Assembly (NCBI GenBank): GCA_963922205.1
Contig: CAWUHX010000015.1
Location: 1,240,001 to 1,304,000, forward strand
Source: Romanomermis culicivorax
Taxonomy: Eukaryota > Nematoda > Enoplea > Mermithida > Mermithidae
Direction: 5' to 3'
DNA: 64,000 nt
Below, one piece after another: positions 45,201-56,304 of the stretch; within the stretch, counting starts at the first letter, position 1, and each line of letters begins with the position of its first letter. The notes under the pieces were generated by a model. The model saw nothing but the letters and a program-made list of their open reading frames with translations, searched no databases and was not told the DNA's origin. The translations under genes were made by a program, and so were the position numbers.

Positions 45201-45902
45201 GAAATAATTTTGAATGTTTAACAAACGAAGTAGTAGCACCACATATTTCAATTTCAGCGCCCCATTTATTACAACTGTATATGTCCCCAGTTCCATTGAT
45301 AGTTTCAGAGCTGAAGTAATTATAAACGTAACTACCTTTTGACATTTTAATGTTGACTACAATAACAGGCGGCACTGCATTATATAATATTAAAAGCTGC
45401 AGAAAAATATTAATTTAGATCAGATACTAATATTTGAATACCCACATACACTTGATAATATTGAAATTATCAAACTAGGGAAGTTAAATACCAACGGGCA
45501 GGTGAGAAAATAATACTACTATTATTTTATCTAACACTGACAAAAAGAGCATAGCAGCTCCGTAGTCCCTACTACATAATATTTTTTCAACACTTGTGTT
45601 GAAATACTGGTTGTGTTGTTGTATACAATAGGCTGCATAGGTGGGTATATGGCGAATATAATGCTAGAGATGATGATTGATACACATCATCGACGCATCT
45701 ACGCTGCAAAATACTATACATCACATGACGATAGCTCAATATTATTGACGAGACAAAGCAAAATTTGCATACCTCTACTCTCAAGTCTACATATTATACG
45801 TGATACAAAACGGGTACCCGAATTACCCGGGTACCCCGGTAATGATTTTCATTTTGTACCTGGGTATACCTGCGTAATTGGGGCACCCAGTGTGAAGCTC
45901 TA
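42288..45902 (-). mobile_element. hAT DNA transposon, decayed
   Basis: The ends are inverted repeats: TAGAGCTTCACAC at 42288 and its complement ending at 45902. They are flanked by an 8 bp duplication differing at one base, CTCTGACC (42280-42287) against CTCTGACA (45903-45910). Eight-base duplications and short ends of this kind are typical of hAT elements. Sub-terminal regions at both ends carry repeated ACCCGGGTA/GGGTATACC words, likely transposase-binding sites. The interior encodes a broken hAT transposase on the minus strand. CpG content is higher than in the surrounding block, which suggests a later arrival. Confidence 0.88.
43060..45375 (-). pseudogene. hAT transposase remnant with BED finger
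   Basis: Fragments appear in order along the minus strand. A BED-type finger lies at about 45345-45200 (SYVYNYF...YSCNKWGAE...KHSKLF), where the second Cys is Trp and the last His is missing. The conserved segment DLKPLNFTEGNGFKDLMNF with GYKLPSRSK follows at about 44975-44870. An RNase H-like segment at about 44430-44290 (ERHTAEKIQECL...VNANNM) has lost the expected catalytic Asp of TDNAANM. A segment near 44130-43960 includes SNLVAHQRNI. The C-terminal VTVLDPRFKNLGFLNQ is at about 43260-43210. Stops and frame changes separate the pieces, so no functional transposase is encoded. Confidence 0.8.
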
Positions 45903-45910
45903 CTCTGACA

Positions 45911-47158
45911 ATTGGCAAATCAATTCTTTATGAATTTCTGGGTTTTCCCATTGTAGATTTTTTGACAAGTTTGTTTGGTTCAACTTATAACTTTTAAGAA
46001 TTAGTGACCTGAAGACAAGCATATTCTTTTTGCCATTAGTTCTGAGTTTCCAAGCATATTATGACTTGACTTAACAACTGAGTTTTCTGACCTTTTTTGC
46101 CATTTGTAAGTAGTTCATATTTTGTACATGACACATAACTAGTTCATACCATGTGAAATTATTCACTTTTTAACAATGTTCAACTACATGAACTGATCAC
46201 TGCTAACAATGAGCACAAAGAACTCTTTTATGGTACGATTGTTTCTACACAATTCATAAAATATCGTGAATTAAACTTTTATCTATAAGCAGTGCAAACC
46301 ACATATTTTCGGGTGTTCTACAGACATATATCCTAAGACTATAATTTGTTTTTCTACCATAATGAAATGACCTTCATGCAGTTCACTAAAAGTTGGCCGT
46401 ATCAGGACCAGTATTTGTTACTTTGACATAGCCTGATGTAGACATCACACTAGAGAATTTTCAGGAGGGACCTAAAAATTTATCTTCTTTTGTTCTGTGC
46501 AGATTTTTCCTCAATTTGGCTCTACTGAAATTATCTTACTCCTATTATGTCAGGTTCAAAATTTTATTTTACTATAGCCTCATCTCCCATTCAGCTTTAC
46601 TAGAGGTGAATGAAAGTGCACATTTCTAGCACTGTGGGCACCTTGCTGTAAAGAAACTTTTCAGTAAATAAAACACCCTATGGTGAGGGACATACACTCA
46701 TTTTTTCAATAAGCCCAATTGAGTGATGAGCTTTTTAGTATGGGAACGAGCCCTGCATGAAAGAGGCTGGAGCACAAATCAAAACTTTGACAAACTAGTT
46801 GATTTGGTGATCAGATACGACTAGCCAAAATCCTATTTGTTCATTAATGAATGGATTCGTTGCTCCAAGCTATGAGTAGGGAAAAAGAATTTGTGCTGCT
46901 GGATGAATTTAGTATAAAAGTCAACACCCACAAGCTGTACAAGCTCAAATCTAAGCTATTGAATCTTAGCTGTGATTAAGGTAATGAATTTTAACATCAT
47001 TAGGTGGATTAATTTTTTGCTTTTAATTTCACAAAGTACACCAAAACAGGTTTCTCGTTTCATGTCTTTGAAACTATAGATTCAATATTACTGAGTTCGC
47101 ATTTAATTGTATCAAATTTAATAATATTCAATTAGCATTTAATGATGTTTATGATTCG
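45911..47158. other. Noncoding stretch
   Basis: AT-rich and CpG-poor DNA between the hAT element and the solo LTR. No gene or repeat recognised. Confidence 0.45.
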
Positions 47159-47940
47159 TGTCAGAGGGTCAATTCCTCTGACCTTTGGTCCTCTAATCAT
47201 TACATTTTTGTCCTCAAGAGTTTCTTTGTTGTTAAAGTGTTTCCAATTATTATTAAGTAAACAAACGGACAAAACGGTTTGTGTCACAACATTTTTGGCC
47301 CAAAAACCAACAATTGGATAGCGCAAAAGTTTTGCATACAACATGCAATATTGATGTTTGGCACGCCGTCGTGCAGTTTATTCATTATTGTTTATTTATC
47401 GTTTTTATGAGTGGTGGCCACAGAGAAGAGCAAGAACGCATGTGCCACTATTAATTATTGCTATCGTTTTTTCGTTTATATGTCATGTTTGTTGTGCCAG
47501 CAGAGCCAAGCCTGGCCCAAGGAAAGTCAACGACCCTTTTGATCAAAGGTTTAGTGAGTGAGTGTTGGAGACAGGTAATTCTGTTTTTTCAGTTTTCACT
47601 TGAGGAAGTTCAGTTTCAGTCCCCTAGAGGTCCGGGCGGCTTTGGCCATGTATTTCTGTATCCAAGAGCCCCTGTGGCTCTTTGCACAGGGTCGGGTAAA
47701 GGAATCCTTGTGCTCGTGGTGAGTTTGGCATTTGTGTTTCGTATTTGGGGTTGGCACCTAACATTTGTACCCTGTTTGGTTCTTGTTTACTTAACAATAA
47801 ATCCTTTCATACAGCCAATTTCAGCTAGGTACTGTAGGGTCAGAGTTAGCACCGGGTTAGCATCAGGGGCTGTACCTCACTGGATCTCCCAAGAACCGGG
47901 GCCAGGTTGCAGAGGGTATACGTCCACTATCATTACAACA
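47159..47940 (+). mobile_element. Solo LTR of the same retrotransposon family
   Basis: Starts TGTCAGAGGGTCAATTCCTC and ends ATTACAACA, matching the LTRs at 1287 and 14110 over their ends, with a more divergent middle (782 bp against 834). The shared block GGATCTCCCAAGAACCG lies near the 3' end. No internal element sequence follows. Flanks are TTCG before and TTCA after, which could be a 4 bp duplication with one CG-to-CA change. It most likely arose by LTR-LTR recombination of an older insertion. Open frames inside are not genes. Confidence 0.9.
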
Positions 47941-49379
47941 TTCACTAAGACTAGATTTAATATCATTAGATTTGCATTTAATAACATGTAATCTAATAAG
48001 ATAGAATTTGTTGAATCTAGATTCAATGATATTGATTTGCATTCTAATATTTCATCACAGTTTATTTAATAGCATAGGAGGAGTATTTAATCAATATCGA
48101 ATAGATGTTTAGAATGCTTAAAAATCCACAGCATTGGATTTGATAAGACCTGATTGATTTGTATCTCATAATGATTTCTTGTGTTGGGCTAGGTGTTCCA
48201 AAAAAAATAGCAGAATTCTCGTTGGCAAGACCATATGCAGCAGAACGTTTCTGCATCATAATGTTAGATAACATCAAAGAAGGGTCTAGAATCATGAAAA
48301 GTATCAACATCATTCCATACTACTTTATTAACAAGAACTATGGACAATGGGGAAAGCTTATGAAGTTTTGAAATGGTCCAACCAATGATGCTCACCTGTA
48401 GTGGGCCTTTTTAACAATATTGACTAATCATATTGAAACAGTCTATGCTATTATTGATGTGTAGTAACATAGTCCTTGATGGTGTGGTCTGGTCAGGATA
48501 GGAAATTTTCTTAGGTAGTGGTTCTGCTTCATTACATTTCACACTAAAAATTCAATGAAAAAACATTTACAATAATGAGAATAAATCAGAACAAAACAAC
48601 CAGATTGTAATTTTTTCTGCAGATTTGAAAATTTTGTTTTCTTAAGGGCTGGAAAATAAGTTTTTGCAACGATTGTTCCTGGATAAAATCTCCAAATTTA
48701 CGATCTAGGCTGATGTTTTACATGGTTTTAAATGCTAAATTCATATTCAAAATGTTTGGTAATTTTGGTTGGAGAAAAAGTTTGCGATGATTTACTTGGA
48801 ATCTGATGATATACTTGAAATCTTGAAAATCTGATATACTTTAAATCTCAGTAAAATGCAGACATTTAGTAAAAGATGTGATATAGTTAAATTGATAGAA
48901 ACTGTTGAAGACGAATTGCTTAGCAGAAGTAGATATGCTAATGAAAAGCTGTGACAATTATACAAATGAAAAGCATGCAGCAGAGGGAAATTTTGGGACT
49001 TTTGCCAATTAAAGTTAGGCGAGAATACATTTTTCGGATTTTCAACACTAAGATTCTTTCAACCAGCTTTTTTTGTATTTTTTGACATTCTAAGCTTCAT
49101 CTTAAACCTAATGAGATATAATTAACAAGTTTTCTGGTGAAAGAATGAAAAAATAACAAATTATCTGTAAGTAAAATTGGTATCTACTAAAAAGCATGTG
49201 CAATGAAAACACATCCAAATTTCGAATCAAACCCATATCAACAGTTGGTAAGACAAAATTACTTCTAAGAATATATAATTTATATACATATGGATTGCTC
49301 AAAATATCAAAACATTCCAACAATTAGTCAAAAACATTAATAGCGTTTCACATCAATAATTTGCACAATGTTAGTTGTC
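47941..49379. other. Noncoding stretch
   Basis: AT-rich sequence. Open frames at 48062-48371 on both strands and at 49108-49323 have no domains. Nothing further recognised. Confidence 0.4.
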
Positions 49380-49693
49380 CTAGTTCCACAGACTCTTGTA
49401 AATGATTTTTACCAATTTCTTCTTATAAGGTTTGATGATAAAAGCTGTAATGAAAGGAGCTGATGCTGGAACGAATGGAAACAATGAGGTCAAAGTCCGG
49501 CTAAACCATGGGTCGACGCTTGTGAAATATTGGGCAACTTTGACAACAGTGTTTGGACTTTGGAGCAAAATTGGAATGGTAGCTAAAATAGCGACCAAAA
49601 TGATGATTTGTCGTGATTTTTCAACAAGGGTAGAGTCAAATCTGGAATGAACTTGTGAAACGTGACTCCTAATCTTTTTTATGATAAGATAGC
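49380..49693 (-). CDS. 7TM receptor copy 4, 3' end, cut by assembly gap
   Basis: Minus-strand third exon of the same receptor family, open from the gap edge to a TAG at 49380-49382. It reads IIKKIRSHVSQV, then EKSRQIIILVAILATIPIL, and ends SAPFITAFIIKPYKKKLVK. The CGA codon that is TGA in copy 3 is intact here. No stop interrupts the visible part, so this may be a functional gene whose first exons lie in or beyond the gap. Confidence 0.8.
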
Positions 49694-49793
49694 NNNNNNN
49701 NNNNNNNNNNNNNNNNNNNNNNNNNNNNNNNNNNNNNNNNNNNNNNNNNNNNNNNNNNNNNNNNNNNNNNNNNNNNNNNNNNNNNNNNNNNNN
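49694..49793. other. Assembly gap, 100 N
   Basis: Exactly 100 N, the usual placeholder for a gap of unknown size. Base composition changes across it: CpG-poor receptor DNA on the left, CpG-normal DNA on the right. The receptor gene entering from the left does not resume on the right. Confidence 0.99.
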
Positions 49794-50940
49794 ACTTCAA
49801 CATGGCGTTGGCTGATCCGCCGTGAAAAAAAATCATAGAATTTCGATCGTAGAGGAATTTACAGTCGGCCAGGAATTTTGCTCCAACAAAGATGTGAATG
49901 AATCAATATGGTATGTGGATTTTTGGTTTATAGCATGCATCAAAAATTCATCTGTCATCCGAGAGGTATATTCGTTGTTTATACTTTCATTGAGTCACAA
50001 TTTGGCGCCTGTCTCTACTCGCCGCCCATGCGATATGTAATACTGTTGCCTGAAGCCACCATTAATGACCATTAACCTTCCTGCAAAATTACATGCGGGT
50101 AGGGATTTTTCCACATTTGGTTCAGCATTTTCTCTTTTTCGTGATAAAAGTAACATTTCGTATATTTTTCTAAGTGAAATTCTCAGTAGGAACAATTTGA
50201 TCATTTTACAGTGTGATTTTCAGTCGTTCATTTCGTTCATAAAAATGAAAGCGTTTAGTCTCCTCTGCGTTCCTAGCAGTGGGCTTCCCTGCGATACCCT
50301 TGCGCCTAGTGTATTTTACTTTTCTGCGTGTTTGTTTTTCACGTTACGAAATGAAAGTCCTACGATGGAATCGATTTTGACGTCTGCAACAAAAGTTGCG
50401 GTAGTAATACCAGAACGCTTAACGTGGTAGGCCGTTTTCAGTGGACAAGTGTCCTTTGTTCTGGCCGGCCCTAATACGCTTGCACGTAGTGCAGCGTCTT
50501 CAACTGTAAAGAAATCTGGTACAAATGTCCGACAGGCCTGCAGGTAATAGAAAAATGAATCCACGAATTTAAAAGTTTCAATAATAATATACATCCCGAA
50601 GATGGAAAATTTGAAATAAAATACTAAAAAAGGAGAAGCAATAATTAATTAGAAGAGATAAAGACTATAGTTACTGAATGCGTCCAGAAAAAAAAACTTG
50701 GTAATAAGCTAAATATCACGGTAAATAGAATATATTTTTAGCTGAAACTGATTTTCTGTGATGGGCAAACAAACGTCGACATCTAATCAGTCATTATTTG
50801 ATAAATCCGACTTCATTGTTGATGAGTTATGATTAAAATATAGCAATATGTACAAAAAGGCATAGCAGGAACATTGTATTTTGAACTGGGTGTTCTGAAG
50901 AGCTACAATCTACAGCAAGCTGTTTTTCTAATCGTTGTGT
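49794..50940. other. CpG-normal stretch with a possible exon
   Basis: No gene is confirmed. On the minus strand, a CTGCAG acceptor near 50540 opens a frame to a stop at about 50316 with a CpG-rich, protein-like reading (FFTVEDAALRASVLGPARTK, SGITTATFVADVKID). No family recognised and no partner exon found. A plus-strand frame at 50065-50430 overlaps it and is less convincing. Confidence 0.3.
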
Positions 50941-51366
50941 ATCGGTATACGGAATGTATCGATTTCCCGAATTTATCGGTATACCGAATGTATCTTTATA
51001 CTGAATTCATCGTTATCGAATAATGCATTCATTCTAGGTAATCCGGACATGTACATTTATTTTTTTCATAACGTTGAATGATTCCGGTTATCCTCCATGT
51101 TATCAACTCTCATTTTATCCGAACTTCCCAAAAATTTGTGTAGTGCTCATGCTTTGGCGCTTGGGCTTAGGTTTAGGCTCAGGCTTAGACCTTGGCTTTG
51201 GCTTTGGCGTTGGTTTACATGGGCATTGGCTCTGGCTTAGGCTTAGAAAATGAAATTTTTAGCCTACCGATGCATTTGGTACCCAGAGTTTTTTATTGTG
51301 AACGGGATACTGATACATTCCGGTATACTGATACCTACGGAATACCGATACGTTCGGTACCGATGT
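50941..51366. repeat. Foldback repeat enclosing degenerate telomere-type units
   Basis: The arms at about 50941-51012 and 51300-51366 are imperfect inverted repeats of ATCGGTATACGGAATGTATC-type words, and each arm itself contains repeated GGTAT-CCGAATGTATC units. Between them, 51152-51246 is a run of GGCTTA/GGTTTA/GGCTTTG hexamers, that is, decayed TTAGGC on the plus strand. Confidence 0.65.
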
Positions 51367-52130
51367 AAAATCTTTCTAATAGAATTCAATTCAAATCCCG
51401 ATGGGTCAAGAATTCCATTATTAATTTCGGCTAAGAAAGACAAAGTTTCCATTGGCCACACTTCATATTAATATAAATTACATAAATGTGTCTGAAACTG
51501 ATCGAGTTAGATATTCTAATGTTAGGATTATAAAGCACTTACTGAGTGATATAATAAAAGGGGAACAAAAATTCTGTATGAAAACTTTTTCGTATATTTC
51601 GATAATAATTTTTTTTCTTTCCTTATTTGCATTTTCATTAATTGTCTGCATTCGTTCTTTCATTTTCTTCATTATTTATTTAATTCTGCTGATAGTTTTT
51701 CTCTAATTAATTAGATAGGGGAAAGTAAGTCACACAAGGAGAGTCGTTTCTAAACAGTGGGCGCCTAAAGTGAGACGAGTGCGAAGTTAGAACAAGCGTC
51801 CTCCTTAGGGTCTATAGCATTGGGCGTCAAGTTAGGACAGGTGTTGAAATAAGAATAAACCTTTTCTTCAGAGCGTGCGTCCACCTTAGGGAGAAATTTC
51901 AAGAAATGCTACAGCCGAATACGTCATCTTATCGGCTATTTTTTGAGCTTTCATGTTTTCTTCGTAACAATCAAAGAACAAATTTATTTCTTTCCTAAAT
52001 ATATTTTTCATACATTAAATAAGACACCAAGGGAGGGTGCGTTTGTTCCATCCATGAAACTGAATAAATAATTCAGGGCAACCTCCTGAGCAAAATATAA
52101 ACTATCAATCGATCGATAGATTTTATACAC
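51367..52130. other. Noncoding stretch
   Basis: AT-rich sequence with normal CpG. No supported gene; short open frames at 51452-51706 are T-rich and low-complexity. Confidence 0.4.
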
Positions 52131-52297
52131 CTGTCGATGTTTGAATTATGAATCGTCTTTTCGGCTTTTTCAACCGGTCTTTGATGATACCACACATTGT
52201 TTGGGCCACCTTCCTCAACGACTTCTCTACTTCCGGCTCGTCTTCGGCGTGTTTCAGCCAACAAACGTTTCTTTTCGACCAGCCGAAATGCGTACAG
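52131..52297 (-). CDS. Candidate internal exon, unrecognised protein
   Basis: On the minus strand, TGGCTGTTTTCCAG is a strong acceptor ending just before 52297 and AG/GTGTAT a fair donor at 52131. They enclose 55 codons plus two bases with no stop. The peptide is basic, for example VEKKRLLAETRRRRAGSREV, then GGPNNVWYHQRPVEKAEK. Codons are CpG-rich, as in the ryanodine receptor exons nearby. I cannot name the family or find adjoining exons. Confidence 0.4.
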
Positions 52298-53311
52298 CTG
52301 GAAAACAGCCAAACTAACGTTTGTTGTAGATTTTCGGAGAAAAATTTCTTAGAAACTCACTGACGGTGCGCTACACGTTTGTCTTTGCAAGCCTCGTAAC
52401 TTTTTATTTCGTATTCTAGAATTTTGCCTTTTTCGACTAAATCCTTGCCGAAGCAATCGTAATTGTCTATCCTAGAAAATATTTCTGCTCAAAAGTCATT
52501 GCAACACATGGTTGATTTGTGTACTCTCTAATAACCAAATCTTCTTTGGATGATACAATCAAATCTAATGCAGGTAACAGATCCCATAATATGACTGCTA
52601 ATAACACAAACATTTTAGAGAATTGGCTTCTCAAACCGAGCTCTAGAAATCAGATCCTTGAACGACTGATCGCGGAAACGATTCAACCGTGAAGAACTTA
52701 TATTTTTATGAGCTATTCTACTACTCAAGCGAATCTGAGTGGTAGGATTACATGTTTCCCGTGAAAGGTATTCCTTTTATGCATTAGCTAAATTGGTAAA
52801 ATGACATATTGGTAAAAAATTATAATCTGCAATGATCGAAACTTGGGCAAGCAGACGCATGGTCACTGAAGATTAGGGACCGGTTTGAAATATCATCACT
52901 TAAAATCAACCTCAGATTTAACTCGAGAATGAGACTGGATGCCTGTAAGAAATCATCCTAGGCTATCAATGAGCCCGTTAACCAAAATCACAATTGTGCT
53001 CAAAAAATATGTGTTGTTCAGTCTTGCATGCTGAACACACTGTGTATGCATTTTCACAGAAGCAATTTTTCGCTTTAATGTACTGCTGTAAGTAAATCTA
53101 GACAAAGTCTTAAATGAATGATGATTTTCGGGTATGAGTACTGTTTTGGTCAGATTGTATTTATCTGTAAGTTCCAGAAAACCGGTGTTTTTTCGAAAAA
53201 ATTTGACAATATAACAAAGCGCGATCTCAAACGAACGATCGTAATCAAGTCGAGTTCTTATAAAGTTATGAATAGCACGAACCCCAAAAATATATCTTCC
53301 CAAAAAAATTT
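52298..53311. other. Unassigned stretch
   Basis: No gene recognised. A minus-strand frame at 52953-53303 and a plus-strand frame at 53118-53324 overlap and neither shows a domain or splice context. Confidence 0.35.
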
Positions 53312-53425
53312 AGCAGGTTGCTAATCAAATTGGGCCTCTGCTAACGAAAATTTTAGTCGTGCTAAGAAAAAGTAATACAAATTAAGGAAAGTTAGCGGCC
53401 GTGCTAATTGGACTCGTGCTGATAA
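53312..53425 (+). repeat. Dispersed GTGCTAA-rich repeat, copy 2
   Basis: Plus-strand partner of 1118-1212. GCTAAT/GCTAAC/GCTAAG words occur at 53320, 53340, 53361 and 53403, separated by AAA-rich spacers, with TTAGCGGCCG near the end. Confidence 0.7.
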
Positions 53426-53739
53426 AAAACCCTGATGAAAAGTACCAGTAGCAACTACTTATTCATAACCGAATATGAGCCGCAGTATAAGACCCTGAAT
53501 GAACAGAAACCTCATTGTGAATACTTTTCAATGCCATACTGTAAAGTATCAATTGGCAGGAGGAGACAAATTGATACCATGACGTTCAATATTCAACCTG
53601 TGATCATTTCCTGCTAGTCAATAAATTGGGTTTATTGGAAATTTTTCCAAACGATTCCATGGCTCAACCTGGCGGCGTCTCATCTCCCTCGTCATGATCA
53701 CTCAGGAAATGATGGTGCGCAGCGCATTCACATAATCTG

Positions 53740-53900
53740 TGTCCGAAGGCTTAGTTGTTGGCGTCGAAGCTATCCCACCATCGGCCAATGTCGGGATAGG
53801 TGTGACTACCCCGACCAGGGCTCAACAAAAGCCGGGTTCGGAACCCATGGACTGATAGAAACATTAACCCTTCGGGTGTGTTACCATATATCATCTGTTG
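53740..53900 (+). repeat. Dispersed repeat, CpG-intact copy
   Basis: Contains CATCGGCCAATGTCGGGATA, GGTGTGACTACCCCGACC and GGGCTCAACAAAAGCCGGG. It matches 35930-36110 and, in part, the minus strand at 20641-20690. Most CG sites are preserved here. Confidence 0.75.
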
Positions 53901-54626
53901 AACGTAGGAAATCGCATTGCAATGCTAAAAACTGTTCAGTTGTTTTTTCAACATCGCCTAATTAGTCCTACAGATCGGAAAAACGAACATCAGAGCCTTG
54001 AAAACATGACTGTACTCACAAATAACTCATTCCAGCAGCTACCTTTTAGATGTAGTTTTTAAAAGTGACATTTTGTCCTTTGCTTAGAGTATGCTTCTAA
54101 GGATTCTAGTTCCACTTGTAAATAAAGTTTATTTTTTGTCTGCCGTAGATATCACGTAATGATGCCCTATTGTACCGAACTGCAAAAATCTCAGGAAACA
54201 AAAATAAAGCAAACGTACGAACCAACCGTGTTATGAAAATCGGACGAAATCATATTTCATGATCTCTCCCCGTTCTGGAGGTATATTGATTCAGAGATAG
54301 AACTCGATATTTCCATCCTCATATTATTGACGGGCAGTACAAAAACATTCCGCTTTAAAGCTTGCACGTATCCCCTCATTCATAGACGCTGAAGTATTCG
54401 GGTTTTTCTAGTTATTTGGCTCATCTACTCTAGTCTTTCCATTAAAATTTCATACGCATACTAATAGCTACAGTTTCTCGTAGCCGAGCTCTATTTACTA
54501 CAGTTACTACAGTTGCTGCTTTTTAGCGCTTATTTTTAATGCATTATTGGAATACTATTGAGAAATTAGCAGAGCACTACAGCAGAGTAATACTGTAAGA
54601 ATAGTCACGACTAATAAACGTTGAAT
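53901..54626. other. Unassigned stretch
   Basis: AT-rich, CpG-normal DNA. No gene or repeat recognised. Confidence 0.35.
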
Positions 54627-55082
54627 TTACTGAACAGTTAATCGCAGGTTATTGAGCTGCAATAATTCACTTGGACAATTTGGAGCAAAAGCACTGCTTT
54701 CCATCATATTTGTTGTTGTAAGAAACTTCAATAGACCTTTCATTGGAAACCTGCTTGACGTACTATCAGATATCCATTGGAAATTTATCGAAGGCAATTC
54801 ATGGTAGATTATACCCTTATTGACAGTTTGTTCAATCTTAAATTTGGCTTCGAAATTTCTCCTCTCAAGTCCACTGTGAACTGCCAAGAAAATTATCCAT
54901 GAAAAACGAGAAAAAGAGTTGTATGATGTGGAGCGACACTGGTACGTGAATTTCGAACGTGTTTTATTGTAATATTTCCTACCTACGATACTTAGATTAA
55001 TTTTTATATTCAATGCAAAGAACTGGAATCTCAGATCCCGTGATAAAGCATTTTTGGGCGGGTTTTTAGGAGCACTAAGCAT
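54627..55082 (-). CDS. Possible gene fragment, unrecognised
   Basis: A minus-strand open frame of about 150 codons ends in TAA. The last part reads like a real protein (GLERRNFEAKFKIEQTVNKG, LLKFLTTTNMMESS, FAPNCPSELLQLNNLRLTV). A TTGGCAG acceptor at about 54878 could start this last exon, and a possible donor before GTAGGTAGG near 54982 could end a previous one, with a roughly 100 bp intron between. No domain recognised. It lies upstream of, and divergent from, the ryanodine receptor gene. Confidence 0.35.
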   Translation of the reverse strand: MLSAPKNPPKNALSRDLRFQFFALNIKINLSIVGRKYYNKTRSKFTYQCRSTSYNSFSRFSWIIFLAVHSGLERRNFEAKFKIEQTVNKGIIYHELPSINFQWISDSTSSRFPMKGLLKFLTTTNMMESSAFAPNCPSELLQLNNLRLTVQ

Positions 55083-56304
55083 TCTTGCAAATCAGATAAA
55101 AAATAACGACGAAACGAAATTTGGATGTGGGCCATTTTTGTATCACTTTTTTTGTAAATCGAATTTGGATCAAAACTGATTTTGTGCATTTTGTGATATT
55201 TTACTATTTATATCGATAAGATCAGAATAAAGTTTCTTGGTGATATATTTTCATTCAAAGTGGAACTAAAATAAAAAACTTCGGTGCCATGTAGAGATGT
55301 TTATGCAAATGAGTCGGTATCTATTTTCACAATTTTACTGTGGCGATTGAATGGAGAAGAAAAAAATTCGATAATTATTCCAAAATAATTCAAGTTTTAA
55401 TGATCGATATATAAATTAGAATGAGTTAAATTTGAATATATCCTAGAAATACGCTGGCGTCAAAGAAAATTTCCACGAGGTGCAGTAGGTTCAAACTTTC
55501 ACTGCATGTAGGCAGGTGTTGAATTGTTTTTCTGAATATATTTCAACAATATATTTCGACTTGTGCCTAATTTGCTGCATATTGGTACACAAAACTTTTC
55601 TTTAGTACAAAAAGTATATTTTCTGAGGTACTATAAGGTACACGTCCAAGGCAATTGATAATTCCAAAGTTGAAAAGACCGAATCGATTTCAGACTGCAA
55701 ATCTTTGATTGGACTTGTCGCAGCATGCGGATTTTACTTATTATGTTATAGTATAGTTCCTTCTTGCAAAAAACTACGTTGAGGCTACTTTCTAATTTCG
55801 TCGTATTCTGAAAATACGTACATATAGAATATATAATAAGCATCTAGAATGGAGAGGATATCCATCAAAACCAAGCCCAGATATTTTAGCACTAAGTTCA
55901 TCTATAGAACCAAGGGAAGCTAGCTAAGATATGTGGAAAGGACTCAGAAGTCTTTTTTGTTATGTTATGTGTTATGTGAATGATAGGTCCTCCTGCCGCT
56001 ATGTTTTCTGCTCTTTCTTTTTGGATTCTAAGGAAACTAGCTAGAAACGTCCAGCTTCAGTTAAGAGAATAGTTAGTCGATTTGTGAGATGCGAAACAAT
56101 CATTGGCTTTAGAAAATTAATTTTTTTTCTATTGAAGACAACGAATATTGTTTGCTTTTGTTTATTGAACAAGGAACTGTATAATATCATAAGCTTATTT
56201 TTTATTTTCCGCCTCAATTGCATATCTCATTATTAATAACTTGAACGAAAATTGTTTAGGCACGTCCGAAAAATATGAAAATTCATCATTAAATTCGTTC
56301 CATT
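55083..56304. promoter_or_regulatory. 5' flank of the ryanodine receptor gene
   Basis: About 1.2 kb upstream of the first coding exon. It is AT-rich; no clear TATA box, spliced-leader acceptor or repeat can be named. It should include the promoter of the most upstream transcript if the ATG at 56305 is the real start. Confidence 0.35.

Noticed and set aside
42288..45902. A working hAT transposase gene
   Set aside because: The BED finger and catalytic positions are altered and the coding pieces are separated by stops and frame changes.
48062..48371. Overlapping open frames on both strands near 48.2 kb
   Set aside because: No recognisable domain or splice context; the plus-strand frame reads protein-like for about 60 codons but cannot be supported.
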